Under the pieces are notes generated by a model. It worked only from the letters and a program-made list of their open reading frames with translations. It did no database searches and was not told where the DNA came from. 64,000 bases of DNA from Gammaproteobacteria bacterium (lineage in GTDB: Bacteria > Pseudomonadota > Gammaproteobacteria > Steroidobacterales > Rariloculaceae): positions 178,390 through 242,389 of the forward strand of contig JAJDWR010000073.1 in NCBI GenBank assembly GCA_022825505.1. The letters are read 5' to 3'. Every line of letters begins with the position of its first letter. Position 1 is the stretch's first letter. This document shows, piece after piece, positions 28,101 through 37,146 of the stretch. A program made the translations under genes and the position numbers.

Positions 28101-28607
28101 CCCGGCCGCCTCCTCCAGAAAGGCCCGCAGTTCTTCGGGCCTGGCTTCCACCAGGCGCGAAATCATCCCCTGCTCGATAATGGAATACCCGTGGGACCCC
28201 AACCCGGTTCCCAGGAGCATGTGGGTGATGTCCTTGCGCCGGCAACGGCTGTTGTTGAGGAAATACTTCGAGGTGCCGTCGCGCGAAACGACGCGCCGCA
28301 CGGATACTTCCGAGTAGCCCGCGTAAGGCCCGCCAAGGGTTCCGTCGGCGTTATTGAACATCAGTTCCACGCTCGCCCGGCCGACGGGCTTGCGCACACT
28401 GGAACCGTTGAATATCACGTCGGCCATGGAATCGCCGCGCAGGGTCTTGGCGGAACTCTCGCCCAGAACCCAGCGAACGGCGTCGATGATGTTTGACTTG
28501 CCGCACCCGTTGGGGCCGACAATCGCCATTAAATTTCCGGGGAAGGAGATCGTTGTGGAATCCACAAAAGACTTGAAGCCCGAAAGCTTAATCTTGATCA
28601 GGCGCAT
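25101..28607 (-). CDS. smc: Chromosome segregation ATPase SMC
   Basis: 1168 residues from ATG 28607 (MRLIKIKLSGFKSFVDST). Walker A is GPNGCGKSN (about 32-40). Two long coiled coils flank a hinge at roughly 520-640. The ABC signature LLSGGEKALTAVALV and Walker B FCLLDEVDAPLD are near the end. Partners ScpA and ScpB are encoded at 16136-17776. Overlaps zipA by one base. Confidence 0.96.
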   Translation of the reverse strand: MRLIKIKLSGFKSFVDSTTISFPGNLMAIVGPNGCGKSNIIDAVRWVLGESSAKTLRGDSMADVIFNGSSVRKPVGRASVELMFNNADGTLGGPYAGYSEVSVRRVVSRDGTSKYFLNNSRCRRKDITHMLLGTGLGSHGYSIIEQGMISRLVEARPEELRAFLEEAAGISRYKARRRETEHRIRRTRENLDRLTDLLEEVGKQISRLQRQARAAERYRTLKADQRRMEAELLVLRLSALQDDHGARCAHLEEKRTGLEAALAQQRATEALIEELRLELDERNSQHGDVRSRALKVESDISRLEQSLEHRRRLQQRQEQDLEEIAGQLVQSRALSDSDRAAITRVDRLLNELGPGLESARSAYRGALDDLRQAEQAWEESQEQWGRIIETLTETEHRERIEEERLGHLRAHRQRLQEERGLLEEELSGANAEQLQKRLGQLAEEEKSLKRASEAATAALEGTWNQLQSLRESEAGTAPRLDEARQQLHEQRGRLASLEALQEAAAEPASTQVGDWLRASDWLSNARYADSLKVEEGWETAVETVLGDYLQAVCVDGIEEAAPRLEQLRSGQVMLWDGGISDDPAGRGPKRMLRHFVRGPAVDKLLKGVRAVESVTEALAIRGRLRPHESVVTRDGLWMGRQWIRIRRDADPQAGLLARAEEIKGLRKSIAVCEERVEVQEIRLGSIRAELERLEAGQGGAQAEAAEHRQRYADVRSKLESGRSRHEEWLRRNQAGQRRIHDIAGELRGLADREAQSLAEFEQAQARRKELAGTRGEVEVRRDENRRRLDESRTLEEQARAEVQSLSSRIEAEKNTRESALGALDRVRDQQEHLRRRQGELEAEIQAAVKPVAEERRRLEEQLREKLKVEERLHAARSAVEDAESRLRDSKFSHAEKERDVDAARQAVEEARLDVREVEVRMDSVGTDLSRTGFDADQLLESLPEDASVSSWKTDLAKLERRIRLLGSVNLAAIDELDQQSQRKQYLDDQFADLGKALATLENAIRKIDRETRTRFDETFKAANAGLARLFPRLYGGGHAYLELDGDDLLTSGVTIMARPPGKRVSTIHLLSGGEKALTAVALVFSIFELNPAPFCLLDEVDAPLDDANVGRFAEIVGEMSQRVQFVLITHNKTTMESMQQLTGVTMSEPGVSRLVAVDIDEAVQLAAV

Positions 28608-28694
28608 ACAGACTTGTGACCGTCGAGCAAAACCAGGCCGCGATTTCTGCTCCAACTTCCCTAGTGTAATGGAAAACGCCGGACAACCCAAAGA

Positions 28695-28723
28695 CTTCCG
28701 CTCCGGCGCCATCGCGGTATAAT
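28695..28723 (+). promoter_or_regulatory. Probable sigma70 promoter of dksA with GC-rich discriminator
   Basis: A perfect TATAAT at 28718-28723, a weak -35 (CTTCCG, 28695-28700) at 17-base spacing, followed at once by CGCGCG. A GC-rich discriminator is the hallmark of promoters inhibited by ppGpp/DksA, so negative autoregulation is plausible. Confidence 0.55.
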
Positions 28724-28757
28724 CGCGCGTTTCTCAACTACTGGTATGTGTTGACCC

Positions 28758-29276
28758 ATGGCTGAAACAAGTGCCGCTACGCGGACGCCGACGCGCCGCA
28801 AGACAGGCCCGCGCGCTTCGAGCGCCAGAGCCAACCTGTTCACCGGGCCGGTGCGAGGGTTCGAACCCTATCGGCCGAAGCGCGGTGAAGACTACATGAG
28901 CGAAGGCCAGATCGAGCACTTTCGAAAGCTGCTCAATGCCTGGAAGCGGGAACTCATGGAAGAGGTGGACCGTACCATGCTGCACATGAAGGACGATGCG
29001 GCCAACTTCCCGGATCCCAGCGATCGCGCCACCCAGGAGTCCGACTTCGGCCTGGAATTGAGAACGCGGGACCGTGAGCGCAAGCTGCTGAGAAAGATCG
29101 ACTCCGCGCTGCTGCGTATCGAAGAAGGCAGCTACGGCTACTGCGAGGAGACCGGTGACGAGATCGGGCTGCGCCGCCTCGAAGCACGGCCCGTGGCGAC
29201 CCTCTGCCTGGAAGCGCAGGAACGCCGGGAATTGGCGGAGCGGCAATTCCGCGACCGCGAGGACCGCTACCGCTAG
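28758..29276 (+). CDS. dksA: RNA polymerase-binding transcription factor DksA, zinc ligands reduced
   Basis: 172 residues. Acts with ppGpp in the secondary channel of RNA polymerase. The coiled-coil tip motif is intact (DPSDRATQESD, the DxxDxA acidic tip). The zinc-finger region reads YGYCEETGDEIG ... ATLCLEAQERRE, so the second and fourth cysteines of the standard C4 finger are Thr and Ala. This is the low-cysteine type known from Pseudomonas DksA2 and alphaproteobacteria, expected to work without zinc. An unusually long basic N-terminus precedes the conserved core; an internal ATG at 28896 is possible. Confidence 0.92.
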   Translation: MAETSAATRTPTRRKTGPRASSARANLFTGPVRGFEPYRPKRGEDYMSEGQIEHFRKLLNAWKRELMEEVDRTMLHMKDDAANFPDPSDRATQESDFGLELRTRDRERKLLRKIDSALLRIEEGSYGYCEETGDEIGLRRLEARPVATLCLEAQERRELAERQFRDREDRYR

Positions 29277-29307
29277 CCGATCCGTGTCGACAATGGAGAT
29301 CCCCACC

Positions 29308-30330
29308 ATGTTCGTATCAAACTGCTGGTACGTGATCGCGTGGGCCGGAGACCTGTCGAAGGAATCACTGCTGGGCCGCACGGTTCTGGGCAAGCCGCTG
29401 ATCGCCTACCGCAACGACACCGGCGATCCCGTTGTCATGGACGATCGCTGCTGCCACCGGCATGCGCCTCTTTCCATGGGACGCCTGGAGGCGGATGGCG
29501 TTCGCTGCATGTATCACGGGCTCAAATTCGATCACAGCGGGCGCTGTATCGAAATTCCCGGGCAGGACCGAATCGCCGATTCGATGCGAGTCAAGTCCTG
29601 GCCCGTCTTCGAGCAGGACGAGTTCATCTGGGTGTGGATGGGTGCGGCCGAACAGGCCGACCCGAAAAACATCCTGCGGTTTCCGCTCCACAGCGACCCG
29701 GGCTGGCGCTATCGGCCCAGCCGGTTTCACGTCAAGGCCAATCACCAGCTCATCACCGACAACGTCCTCGACTTCACGCATCTGGCGTGGACTCACCTGG
29801 AGTCCTTCGGCACTTCAGGCGCAGCCACGATCATGCCCGAGCTGACTCCGGGAGAGAGCGGAATTCGGCTGAAGTATGTCTATCGGGACACCGAGTTGAC
29901 CGAGTTTCACAGGAACCTTACCGGCTGGTCAGGCACGGTCGACCGCACTCATGAACTCGACTGGACGGCGCCCGCGTTCCTGCAGGTGCGAAACACCTAC
30001 ACTCCAGGTGACGTGTCCAACTACACCAGCGGCTACCCCGGTCCATTGGTGTTTCGAAGCTCACACGCCTTCACTCCGGAAACGGAGACGACCACCTGGT
30101 ATTTCTGGACGCATGCCAATCCTGTGGACGCAGGAGGAGAAGAGGAACTGGACTTCACCTACAACGTCGTCCGCCATGGATTCGGGAACGAGGACCTCCC
30201 GATCATCGAAGCACAACAGGCAAACATCCTCCTGGACCCGCAAGCCCGCATGCATTCAATACAGTACGATGCGGCACCGAACATTGCCCGGCGCATGAAC
30301 GCACGACTGATGGACTCGGAAGCCCGTTGA
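29308..30330 (+). CDS. Rieske non-haem iron oxygenase, vanillate O-demethylase (VanA)-like
   Basis: 340 residues. Rieske [2Fe-2S] ligands C-x-H in CCHRHAPLSMG and C-x2-H in RCMYHGLKF; mononuclear iron ligands in DNVLDFTHLAWTH. The N-terminus FVSNCWYVIAWAGDL is the usual start of VanA-type aromatic O-demethylases. The reductase partner (VanB) is not adjacent, so the true substrate (vanillate or another methoxy or ring compound) is unknown. ATG 29308 has a GGAG at good distance; ATG 29293 is the alternative. Confidence 0.85.
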   Translation: MFVSNCWYVIAWAGDLSKESLLGRTVLGKPLIAYRNDTGDPVVMDDRCCHRHAPLSMGRLEADGVRCMYHGLKFDHSGRCIEIPGQDRIADSMRVKSWPVFEQDEFIWVWMGAAEQADPKNILRFPLHSDPGWRYRPSRFHVKANHQLITDNVLDFTHLAWTHLESFGTSGAATIMPELTPGESGIRLKYVYRDTELTEFHRNLTGWSGTVDRTHELDWTAPAFLQVRNTYTPGDVSNYTSGYPGPLVFRSSHAFTPETETTTWYFWTHANPVDAGGEEELDFTYNVVRHGFGNEDLPIIEAQQANILLDPQARMHSIQYDAAPNIARRMNARLMDSEAR

Positions 30331-30425
30331 CGGGGAAAATTCGCCCAGATTGACGGGTTTGATCAAAAAAGTGCGTCCAGGCGGAAAACTAGCGCAAAAT
30401 TCCCTGAAAATTCGCCAATCAAGTG

Positions 30426-30454
30426 GTGACAATTCAATTTGCGATGTCTATAAT
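30426..30454 (+). promoter_or_regulatory. Strong sigma70-like promoter of a candidate small RNA
   Basis: GTGACA (30426-30431), 17 bases, TATAAT (30449-30454). The next plus-strand gene is more than 25 kb away (DUF2909 at 53286), while two terminators follow within 100 bases. Confidence 0.65.
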
Positions 30455-30459
30455 GCGCG

Positions 30460-30518
30460 CCGGCAGTGCGTTACTCCCCCAGCGCGTTGCTACCGGTCGA
30501 AGTTCGGCCGGTTTTTTT
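30460..30518 (+). ncRNA. Candidate small RNA
   Basis: Predicted from the promoter above (start near 30460) to the first intrinsic terminator (T-run ending 30518), about 60 bases; read-through to the second terminator would give about 90. It contains a single-stranded-looking CTCCCCC (30474-30480) that could pair with Shine-Dalgarno sequences. No known RNA family recognised and no open frame of note. Confidence 0.5.
30492..30518 (+). terminator. Intrinsic terminator 1 of the candidate small RNA
   Basis: ACCGG (30492) pairs with CCGGT (30508) around a short inner stem, followed by a run of seven T. Confidence 0.65.
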
Positions 30519-30549
30519 AAAGCCCCCGTTCCGCGGGGGCTTTTCTTTT
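30519..30549 (+). terminator. Intrinsic terminator 2
   Basis: AAAGCCCCCG and its complement flank the tetraloop TTCC (ten-base stem), followed by TTTTCTTTT. On the opposite strand the hairpin could also slow transcripts leaving pnp, though its T-run there is short. Confidence 0.85.
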
Positions 30550-30613
30550 GCAGGTAGCACAGGGACCGCCCGGTTCGGTACGAACTGCTACCGACTGCAG
30601 CGAGACAGCGCAA

Positions 30614-32698
30614 TCACGCCGCTTCCAGATCCCTCATGCTCAGCCGGATCCGGCCCTGGCGGTCGACCTCCAGCACCTTCACCTTGATGACATCGCCTTC
30701 AGAAAGCTTGTCGCTGACCTTTTCTACCCGCTCGTTGGATATCTGCGAGATATGAACCAGGCCATCCTTCCCGGGGAGGATGGAAACGAACGCACCGAAG
30801 TCCATCAGCCGGACCACCTTGCCCTCGTAAATCCGGCCGACTTCCACTTCGGCCGTGATCATTTCGATACGCGCCTGAGCTTCGCGGCCCGAGCTGCCGT
30901 CCACGGACGCGATGCGGACCGTCCCGTCGTTTTCCACGTCGATGGTGGCGCCGGTCTCCTCGGTCATGGCGCGGATGACGGCGCCGCCCTTGCCGATGAC
31001 GTCGCGGATTTTCTCGGGATCGATCTTGATGGTGATGATGCTCGGCGCCCAGTCGGACATCTTCTCCCGCGGCGCCTTGATCACCGAGTCCATCCGCCGA
31101 AGGATGAACAGCCTGGCGCTGCGTGCCTGTTCCAGCGCGTCGGCCATGATCTCGCCGGTGATGCCATCAATCTTGATGTCCATCTGCAATGCGGTGATGC
31201 CCCTTGCCGTACCGGCCACCTTGAAATCCATGTCGCCCAGGTGGTCTTCGTCTCCGAGGATGTCCGTGAGCACGACGTAATCATCGCCTTCCTTGACCAA
31301 CCCCATGGCGACGCCCGCAACCGCGGCCGAGACGGGGACACCCGCATCCATCAGCGAAAGGCTCGTACCGCACACGCTGGCCATGGAACTGGAGCCGTTG
31401 GATTCGGTGATTTCCGAGACGACCCGCGTCACGTAGGGGAAGTTGTCCGGGTCGGGAAGAACGGCCTCCATCCCCCGCCGTGCCAATCGCCCGTGCCCGA
31501 TCTCGCGGCGCTTCGGACCGGTCATGAAGGCGGTCTCGCCCACGCAGTACGGCGGGAAATTGTAGTGGAGCATGAATTGATCCTTGCGCTCGCCCTCCAG
31601 CGCATCGATGATCTGCGCGTCGCGCCCCGTGCCGAGCGTCGTGACCACCAGCGCCTGGGTTTCGCCCCGGGTAAAGAGCGCGGAACCGTGCGTCCTCGGC
31701 AGCAGGCCGACCTTCACATCCACGGGCCTGACCTTCCATGACTCCCGCCCGTCGATCCGCGCCCCTCCGGAGAGTACCCGTCCGCGGACAACTGCCTTTT
31801 CCAGGCGGCCAAACTCGGCTTCGATCTGACCGGCGCCCCAGCCGGAGGCATCGTCACCCGCCAACTCGTCGACCAGATTGCTCCTGATGTCCGCGAGCCG
31901 TGCGCGGCGAGCCTGCTTCTCCACGACTTCGTAGGCGTCCCGCACCTGGTCGCCCGCCGCATTTTCCACGGAGCTTGCGAGCTGTTCGTCGGTTTCGGGT
32001 TCCTGCCAGTCGGACGGCTCGGCGGCAACTTCGGCTGCCAGTTCGTCGATCGCGGCAATGGCCGTCTGCATCTGTTCGTGCCCGTACAGAACGGCGCCCA
32101 GCATGATCTCCTCGGAAAGCACATTGGCTTCCGATTCCACCATCAGCACCGCGTTTCGCGTACCGGCCACCACGAGGTCGAGATCCGACTCCGCCACGGC
32201 GGACATGCTCGGATTGGCGATGTAGGCGCCGTTACGGTAACCCACGCGAATGGCTCCGATCGGCCCCTGAAAGGGCAATCCCGAAAGCGACAATGCCGCC
32301 GATGCGCCGATCAGCGACGGGATATCCGCATTGATTTCCGGGTCAACTGACAGCACGGTCGCGATTACCTGCACTTCATTGCGGTACGACTTGGGGAAGA
32401 GCGGCCGAATCGGCCGATCGATCAGCCTCGACGTCAGCGTTTCCTTTTCGCTGGGCCGTCCCTCCCTTTTGAAAAACCCGCCGGGTATTCGGCCCGCAGC
32501 GTAGGTCTTCTCCTGATAATTCACCGTGAGCGGGAAAAAATCCCGTTCGCCGCCCCGGCTTTTCTGGCCTACCGCGGTCACCAGTACCACCGTGTCGCCC
32601 ATGGTGACGAGGACGGCGCCGTTTGCCTGACGCGCCATTTCTCCGGTTTCGATGGTGACGGTCTGGTCACCGTATTCAAATGATCTGCTTGACTTCAC
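30614..32698 (-). CDS. pnp: Polyribonucleotide nucleotidyltransferase (PNPase)
   Basis: 694 residues from GTG 32698, which gives the conserved start [20 protein letters not shown]. 3'-5' phosphorolytic RNA decay in the degradosome. Two RNase PH domains ([16 protein letters not shown] near the front; [16 protein letters not shown] and [14 protein letters not shown] in the second), a KH domain ([15 protein letters not shown]) and a C-terminal S1 domain ([20 protein letters not shown]). Follows rpsO, the standard pair. Confidence 0.96.
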   Translation of the reverse strand: MKSSRSFEYGDQTVTIETGEMARQANGAVLVTMGDTVVLVTAVGQKSRGGERDFFPLTVNYQEKTYAAGRIPGGFFKREGRPSEKETLTSRLIDRPIRPLFPKSYRNEVQVIATVLSVDPEINADIPSLIGASAALSLSGLPFQGPIGAIRVGYRNGAYIANPSMSAVAESDLDLVVAGTRNAVLMVESEANVLSEEIMLGAVLYGHEQMQTAIAAIDELAAEVAAEPSDWQEPETDEQLASSVENAAGDQVRDAYEVVEKQARRARLADIRSNLVDELAGDDASGWGAGQIEAEFGRLEKAVVRGRVLSGGARIDGRESWKVRPVDVKVGLLPRTHGSALFTRGETQALVVTTLGTGRDAQIIDALEGERKDQFMLHYNFPPYCVGETAFMTGPKRREIGHGRLARRGMEAVLPDPDNFPYVTRVVSEITESNGSSSMASVCGTSLSLMDAGVPVSAAVAGVAMGLVKEGDDYVVLTDILGDEDHLGDMDFKVAGTARGITALQMDIKIDGITGEIMADALEQARSARLFILRRMDSVIKAPREKMSDWAPSIITIKIDPEKIRDVIGKGGAVIRAMTEETGATIDVENDGTVRIASVDGSSGREAQARIEMITAEVEVGRIYEGKVVRLMDFGAFVSILPGKDGLVHISQISNERVEKVSDKLSEGDVIKVKVLEVDRQGRIRLSMRDLEAA

Positions 32699-32766
32699 TC
32701 TTCCATTCCCTGCACAAACGCTCGCTGCCCGCGAAGCGGCCAAGATCGATGTTTGCCATAACGAAT

Positions 32767-32788
32767 CAGAGCCGTCGACACGGCTCTG
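32767..32788 (-). terminator. rpsO-pnp intergenic hairpin
   Basis: CAGAGCCGT (32767-32775) and ACGGCTCTG (32780-32788) form a perfect nine-base stem with a four-base loop directly after rpsO. There is no long T-run, so it is either a weak terminator or a processing hairpin, like the RNase III site between rpsO and pnp in E. coli. Confidence 0.6.
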
Positions 32789-32801
32789 AGAAAATAAGGA
32801 T

Positions 32802-33071
32802 TCAACGTCTCAAACCAAGACGGCGTATCAGGTCCTGATAGCGCGCCTGATCGTTCTTCTTCAAATAATCCAACAACTTGCGACGTCGGTTGACCATTCG
32901 GAGCAACCCTCGCCGAGAGTGGTGATCTTTCTTGTGGCTTGCAAAATGACCGGTCAATTGCCTGATTCTCGCCGACAACAGCGCCACCTGGATCTCCGCC
33001 GAACCGGTGTCGTCATCGCCGCGCTGATACTCAGCGATGATCCCGGTCTTTTCTGCCGCACTTAGCCCCAT
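32802..33071 (-). CDS. rpsO: 30S ribosomal protein S15
   Basis: 89 residues from ATG 33071 ([17 protein letters not shown]), the normal length. [20 protein letters not shown] and [20 protein letters not shown] are the S15 signatures. Primary 16S rRNA-binding protein of the platform. Longer upstream starts in frame are rejected because they add a non-conserved extension. Confidence 0.96.
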   Translation of the reverse strand: MGLSAAEKTGIIAEYQRGDDDTGSAEIQVALLSARIRQLTGHFASHKKDHHSRRGLLRMVNRRRKLLDYLKKNDQARYQDLIRRLGLRR

Positions 33072-33193
33072 CCAATGTCTCTCCGCACCGGTCGCCGCGA
33101 TTGTTCCGGTAACCGGACCGGTCATGTTCTGCCTGCCGGAAAAACCGCGTATTCTACTCTCACCTTTCCGTTCATTCCACGCTTTTTTTCAAT

Positions 33194-34120
33194 TCATCCA
33201 TCGGTGTTGCCGGATACCGCGAATACGCGCCGTGGCCCCAGGCGCCTCGCTGCCGTCACCTCGCCGATACCGAGAAATTCTTCGTCCGGAGCGTAGACCC
33301 GAACCTGCCCTTCCGGCCAGTCCGGATCCGCTGCTACCGCGCGGCCATTGGTGAAATGGCCGCACTGCGCCGCAGCAACGACGATGCGCGGCCAGGATGT
33401 CAGTGCCCTGTCCGCAGGCAGCAGGCACCGGTCCAATGCCTCCGGATCCTCCCGGGCAAGCTTTTCAAGCGTCGGCAACGTAATCAGTTCCGCCTCGTTG
33501 AACGGCTCGACGGACGTGCGCCGCAGTGCCTGCACGTGTCCGAGCGTTCCGAGCGCCCGGGCGATATCCTCGACCAGGGTCCGCACGTAGGCGCCCTTCG
33601 AACAGGTCACGTCGAACTCCAGTTGCGGCGCCTGCAGGCGTCGCAGCGTCAGCCGGAAAATACGTACGGTGCGCGGCTTGCGCGGGACCTCGATGCCCTG
33701 GCGGGCCAGCTTGTAGAGACGCTGACCCTTGTATTTCAGGGCCGAATACATCGGCGGAACCTGTTCGTACTTCCCAATGAACCCTTCCAACGCGTCTTTC
33801 ACCGATTCCTTCGAGAGTTTCACGGCCGGATTTTCGCCGATTACAGAACCGTGAGCGTCCCCGGTATCGGTGGACCGGCCCAGGCACGCAGTCACGCGAT
33901 AGCTCTTGCGGGCGTCCAGGAGATAGGAACAGACCTTCGTCGCGGCGCCCAGGCACACCGGCAGCATGCCGGTCGCCAGCGGGTCCAGACTCCCGGTATG
34001 CCCTGCCTTCCCGGCCCTGTACAGTCGCCTCACGCGCTGCAGCGCCTGATTGGAGGTGAAGTCGGCAGGCTTGTCGAGCAACACGATGCCATTGACCGCG
34101 CGCGGGGCGCTACGCTTCAC
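33194..34120 (-). CDS. truB: tRNA pseudouridine-55 synthase
   Basis: 308 residues from a GTG that overlaps the rbfA stop. VNGIVLLDKPADFTSNQALQ, the catalytic aspartate in GHTGSLDPLATGMLP, YSALKYKGQRLYKLARQG and CSKGAYVRTLVEDI are TruB motifs; the C-terminus carries a PUA-like domain. Modifies U55 of the T-loop of elongator tRNAs. Confidence 0.95.
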   Translation of the reverse strand: MKRSAPRAVNGIVLLDKPADFTSNQALQRVRRLYRAGKAGHTGSLDPLATGMLPVCLGAATKVCSYLLDARKSYRVTACLGRSTDTGDAHGSVIGENPAVKLSKESVKDALEGFIGKYEQVPPMYSALKYKGQRLYKLARQGIEVPRKPRTVRIFRLTLRRLQAPQLEFDVTCSKGAYVRTLVEDIARALGTLGHVQALRRTSVEPFNEAELITLPTLEKLAREDPEALDRCLLPADRALTSWPRIVVAAAQCGHFTNGRAVAADPDWPEGQVRVYAPDEEFLGIGEVTAARRLGPRRVFAVSGNTDG

Positions 34121-34524
34121 TCGGCCGACTCCCCGCCGGGCAGGCTCGACGCAGTGCCGGTGGATTCGTCGCCAGTGAATTCATTCGTGGCAGCGTCGAT
34201 CAGGCGGGTCAACTCCAGCCCCCGTCGCGAGCCTTCATCCAGGGAAAACCTCAGCTCGGGCGTATGCCGCAGGCGCAGCAGTCCGGCGACTCGAGACCTG
34301 AGGTAACCCCCGGCCCGTTCCAGGGACGCCAGCACGGGTTCCAGGTCTTCATCCGGATCAAGGGTACTGAAGAAGACGCGAGCCACCCGGATATCGCCCG
34401 AGACACGCACTTCGGTGACGTTTACACCCTGCAGGCGCGGGTCCTTTACATCGCCGCGAAGCAGGTCGTTCAACGCCCGCTGCAATTGCGATGCCACCCG
34501 AAGCGTTCTGGTGTTCTGTCCCAA
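34117..34524 (-). CDS. rbfA: Ribosome-binding factor A
   Basis: KH-type 30S maturation factor. The core is TRTLRVASQLQRALNDLLRG, DPRLQGVNVTEVRVSGD and ARVFFSTLD. No ATG lies near the conserved start: TTG 34524 gives about 135 residues, the usual size, and is preferred; the open frame extends upstream to 34638, overlapping infB, so a longer start is possible. Ends overlapping truB. Confidence 0.9.
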   Translation of the reverse strand: MGQNTRTLRVASQLQRALNDLLRGDVKDPRLQGVNVTEVRVSGDIRVARVFFSTLDPDEDLEPVLASLERAGGYLRSRVAGLLRLRHTPELRFSLDEGSRRGLELTRLIDAATNEFTGDESTGTASSLPGGESAE

Positions 34525-34573
34525 GTGTTCCAGTGCTCTATCCGACTGATAACGGCGTATCAGTGGCCGCAGG

Positions 34574-37126
34574 TCAGCTTTTGCGTTCGACTTCCGTGCG
34601 CTCGTAGCACTCGATCTGGTCGCCGACCTTGACGTCATTGTAATTCCGCACGCCGATACCGCACTCGGTTCCCGCCCGAACCTCGTTCACGTCGTCCTTG
34701 AAGCGTCGCAGCGATTCGAGTTCGCCCTCGTAGATCACGACATTGTCCCGCAAGACCCGGATCGGGTTGTTCCGGCGCACGTAGCCATCCACCACCAGGC
34801 ATCCGGCCACGTTTCCGAATCGCGGCGAGCGGAAGATGTCGCGGACCTCGGCGAGGCCGACGATCTGCTCCTTGATTTCCGGCGCCTGCAGCCCGCTGAC
34901 AGCCGCCTTCACGTCGTCGATGGCTTCGTAGATGATGCTGTAGTAGCGCACGTCCACGCCCGTTTCCTTCAACGCTTCCCGGGCCGAAGCGTCGGCGCGG
35001 ACGTTGAAGGCGATCACGATGGCATTGGACGCCGCTGCCAACTGGATATCCGACTCGGTGATGGCGCCGACGCCGCTGGAGGTGATTCGGACCTTGACGT
35101 CGGAGGTGGAAACCTGCTCCAGCGCCTCCCGGATCGCCTCGGCGCTGCCGTGCACATCGGCCTTGATGAGCAGTTGCACGGACTCCATCTCGCCTTCGGC
35201 CATCTGACTGAAGACATCGTCCAGCTTGACCGCCTGACGCTGCGCCAGCTTGACGTCGCGAGTCTTGGTTCGCCGCAGGTCGGCCACCTCCCGGGCCTTG
35301 CGCTCATCCGCCACCACGAGCATGTCGTCCCCCGCCAGGGGTGTGCCGGAGAGTCCGACCACCACGGCGGGCGAAGACGGCCCGGCGTCCCCGATCGGCG
35401 CGCCGGACTCATCGAACATGGCGCGAACGCGGCCATATTCCTGGCCCGCCAGGACGATGTCGCCCAGATTCAGCCGGCCCTGGCTGACCAAAACCGTAGC
35501 GACGGCGCCACGCCCCCGCTCCAGGCTGGATTCGAGCACCACTCCGGATGCCGGCCCGCTGTCAGGCGACTGAAAGTCGAGCACCTCCGCCTGCAGCAGG
35601 ATTGCGTCCAGCAGGTCCTCGATCCCGGCGCCGGTCACGGCGGAAACGTCCACGAACAGATTGTCGCCGCCCCAGGCTTCGGGGATCACTTCGAGTTTGG
35701 AAAGTTCCTGCCGGACACGGTCTGGATCGGCGTCCTCCCGATCGATCTTGTTGACGGCAACCACGAGCGGAACTTCAGCCGCCCTGGCATGCTTCACCGC
35801 CTCCTCCGTCTGGGGCATGACGCCGTCGTCCGCGGCAACCACGAGCACGACGATATCGGTCACCTGGGCGCCGCGGGCACGCATGGCGGTGAACGCCGCA
35901 TGTCCCGGGGTGTCCAGAAACGTCACCCGGCCCTTGTCCGTACCCACGGAGTACGCGCCGATGTGCTGAGTGATGCCGCCGGCCTCGCCCGCCGCCACAC
36001 GCGTGCGGCGAATGTAGTCCAGCAGCGAGGTCTTGCCGTGATCCACGTGCCCCATCACCGTCACCACGGGTGGCCGCGACTTGACCCCCGCCTCGCCGCT
36101 CGCCTTCACCACCGATTCCAGAAGCTGATCTTCCAGCGCGGTTTCCGTGATCGGCTTGGCGGTGTGGCCCATTTCCTCCACCACCAGCACCGCCGTATCC
36201 TGGTCGATGACCTGGTTGATGGTCACCATCATGCCCATGTTCATGAGCGACTTGATGACTTCGCCCGACTTGATGGCCATTCGTTGCGCCAGGTCGCCCA
36301 CCGTGATCGTCTCGCCGATCGCCACCTCGCGGACCACCGGAGCCGTGGGCTTCTCGAAGGCATGCTGGCTCTCGACGCTCAGATGCACCGGACGGCGGCG
36401 GGGCCGTTTCTTGCGCCGCCGGGCACTGGTTCCCGGGGCCACGTGCAGCGTACTGTCTTTCGCCGGTTTTGCCTGGCGCGCACGCTGCATTTCCATTTTC
36501 GCCTGCGCGGCCCGCTCCCGCTCGGCCTCTTCCTTGCCGCGCCGCTCCTCCTCGGCCTTGCGGCGGGCCTCCTCGTCCTTTCGCCGCTTGCTTTCGGTTT
36601 CGGCCTGGCGCCGCGCTTCCAGTTCACGCTGTTCCTGTTCGGCTCTGATTCGGGATTGTTCCGCTGCCTGCCTGGCTTCCTCCGCAGCCGCCTTGCGCTC
36701 GCGCTCCTCGCGTTCCGCCTCCGCCGCCCGCTCGGCATCGGCACGTTGCCGCTCCAGGTCTGCGGCGCGTTGGGCATCCAGCTCTTCCTGCTGCTTGCGG
36801 GCCTGTTCTTCCAGTACATCCCGCTTGATGTAGGTGCGCTTGCGGCGCACTTCCACGCTCACGGTTCGCGAACGGCCCTGTCCGCTGGACAGCCTGATCT
36901 CGCTCTGCGACTTGCGCTTGAGCGTAATCTTGCGGGGCGTGGACGCACTGGCATCCTTGCGCCCGTGGGCACGGCGCAGGTGAGTCAGCAGTTCCAGCTT
37001 GGCATCGTCACTGATCGTGTCTTCAGCCCCTGCGACATCGATGCCGGCCTCGTCCAACTGGGACAGCAGCCGCTCCACGGGCACCCGCAGAACTTCGGCA
37101 AATTGTGTAACCGTTACATCCGCCAT
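34574..37126 (-). CDS. infB: Translation initiation factor IF-2
   Basis: 850 residues. N-terminal IF2-N fold ([20 protein letters not shown]), a highly charged Glu/Arg/Ala-rich helical region (about 90-210), a second IF2-N ([19 protein letters not shown]), then the GTPase: G1 GHVDHGKTS (about 356), G3 DTPGHAAF, G4 NKIDREDAD. Domains II to IV follow to the end. Recruits initiator tRNA to the ribosome. Confidence 0.97.
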   Translation of the reverse strand: MADVTVTQFAEVLRVPVERLLSQLDEAGIDVAGAEDTISDDAKLELLTHLRRAHGRKDASASTPRKITLKRKSQSEIRLSSGQGRSRTVSVEVRRKRTYIKRDVLEEQARKQQEELDAQRAADLERQRADAERAAEAEREERERKAAAEEARQAAEQSRIRAEQEQRELEARRQAETESKRRKDEEARRKAEEERRGKEEAERERAAQAKMEMQRARQAKPAKDSTLHVAPGTSARRRKKRPRRRPVHLSVESQHAFEKPTAPVVREVAIGETITVGDLAQRMAIKSGEVIKSLMNMGMMVTINQVIDQDTAVLVVEEMGHTAKPITETALEDQLLESVVKASGEAGVKSRPPVVTVMGHVDHGKTSLLDYIRRTRVAAGEAGGITQHIGAYSVGTDKGRVTFLDTPGHAAFTAMRARGAQVTDIVVLVVAADDGVMPQTEEAVKHARAAEVPLVVAVNKIDREDADPDRVRQELSKLEVIPEAWGGDNLFVDVSAVTGAGIEDLLDAILLQAEVLDFQSPDSGPASGVVLESSLERGRGAVATVLVSQGRLNLGDIVLAGQEYGRVRAMFDESGAPIGDAGPSSPAVVVGLSGTPLAGDDMLVVADERKAREVADLRRTKTRDVKLAQRQAVKLDDVFSQMAEGEMESVQLLIKADVHGSAEAIREALEQVSTSDVKVRITSSGVGAITESDIQLAAASNAIVIAFNVRADASAREALKETGVDVRYYSIIYEAIDDVKAAVSGLQAPEIKEQIVGLAEVRDIFRSPRFGNVAGCLVVDGYVRRNNPIRVLRDNVVIYEGELESLRRFKDDVNEVRAGTECGIGVRNYNDVKVGDQIECYERTEVERKS

Positions 37127-37146
37127 TCGGTTCTCCCGGGCACCCG

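Noticed and set aside
30480..30520. tRNA T-arm-like sequence GGTCGAAGTTCGGCC
   Set aside because: It is the stem of an intrinsic terminator followed by a T-run; the rest of a tRNA is missing.
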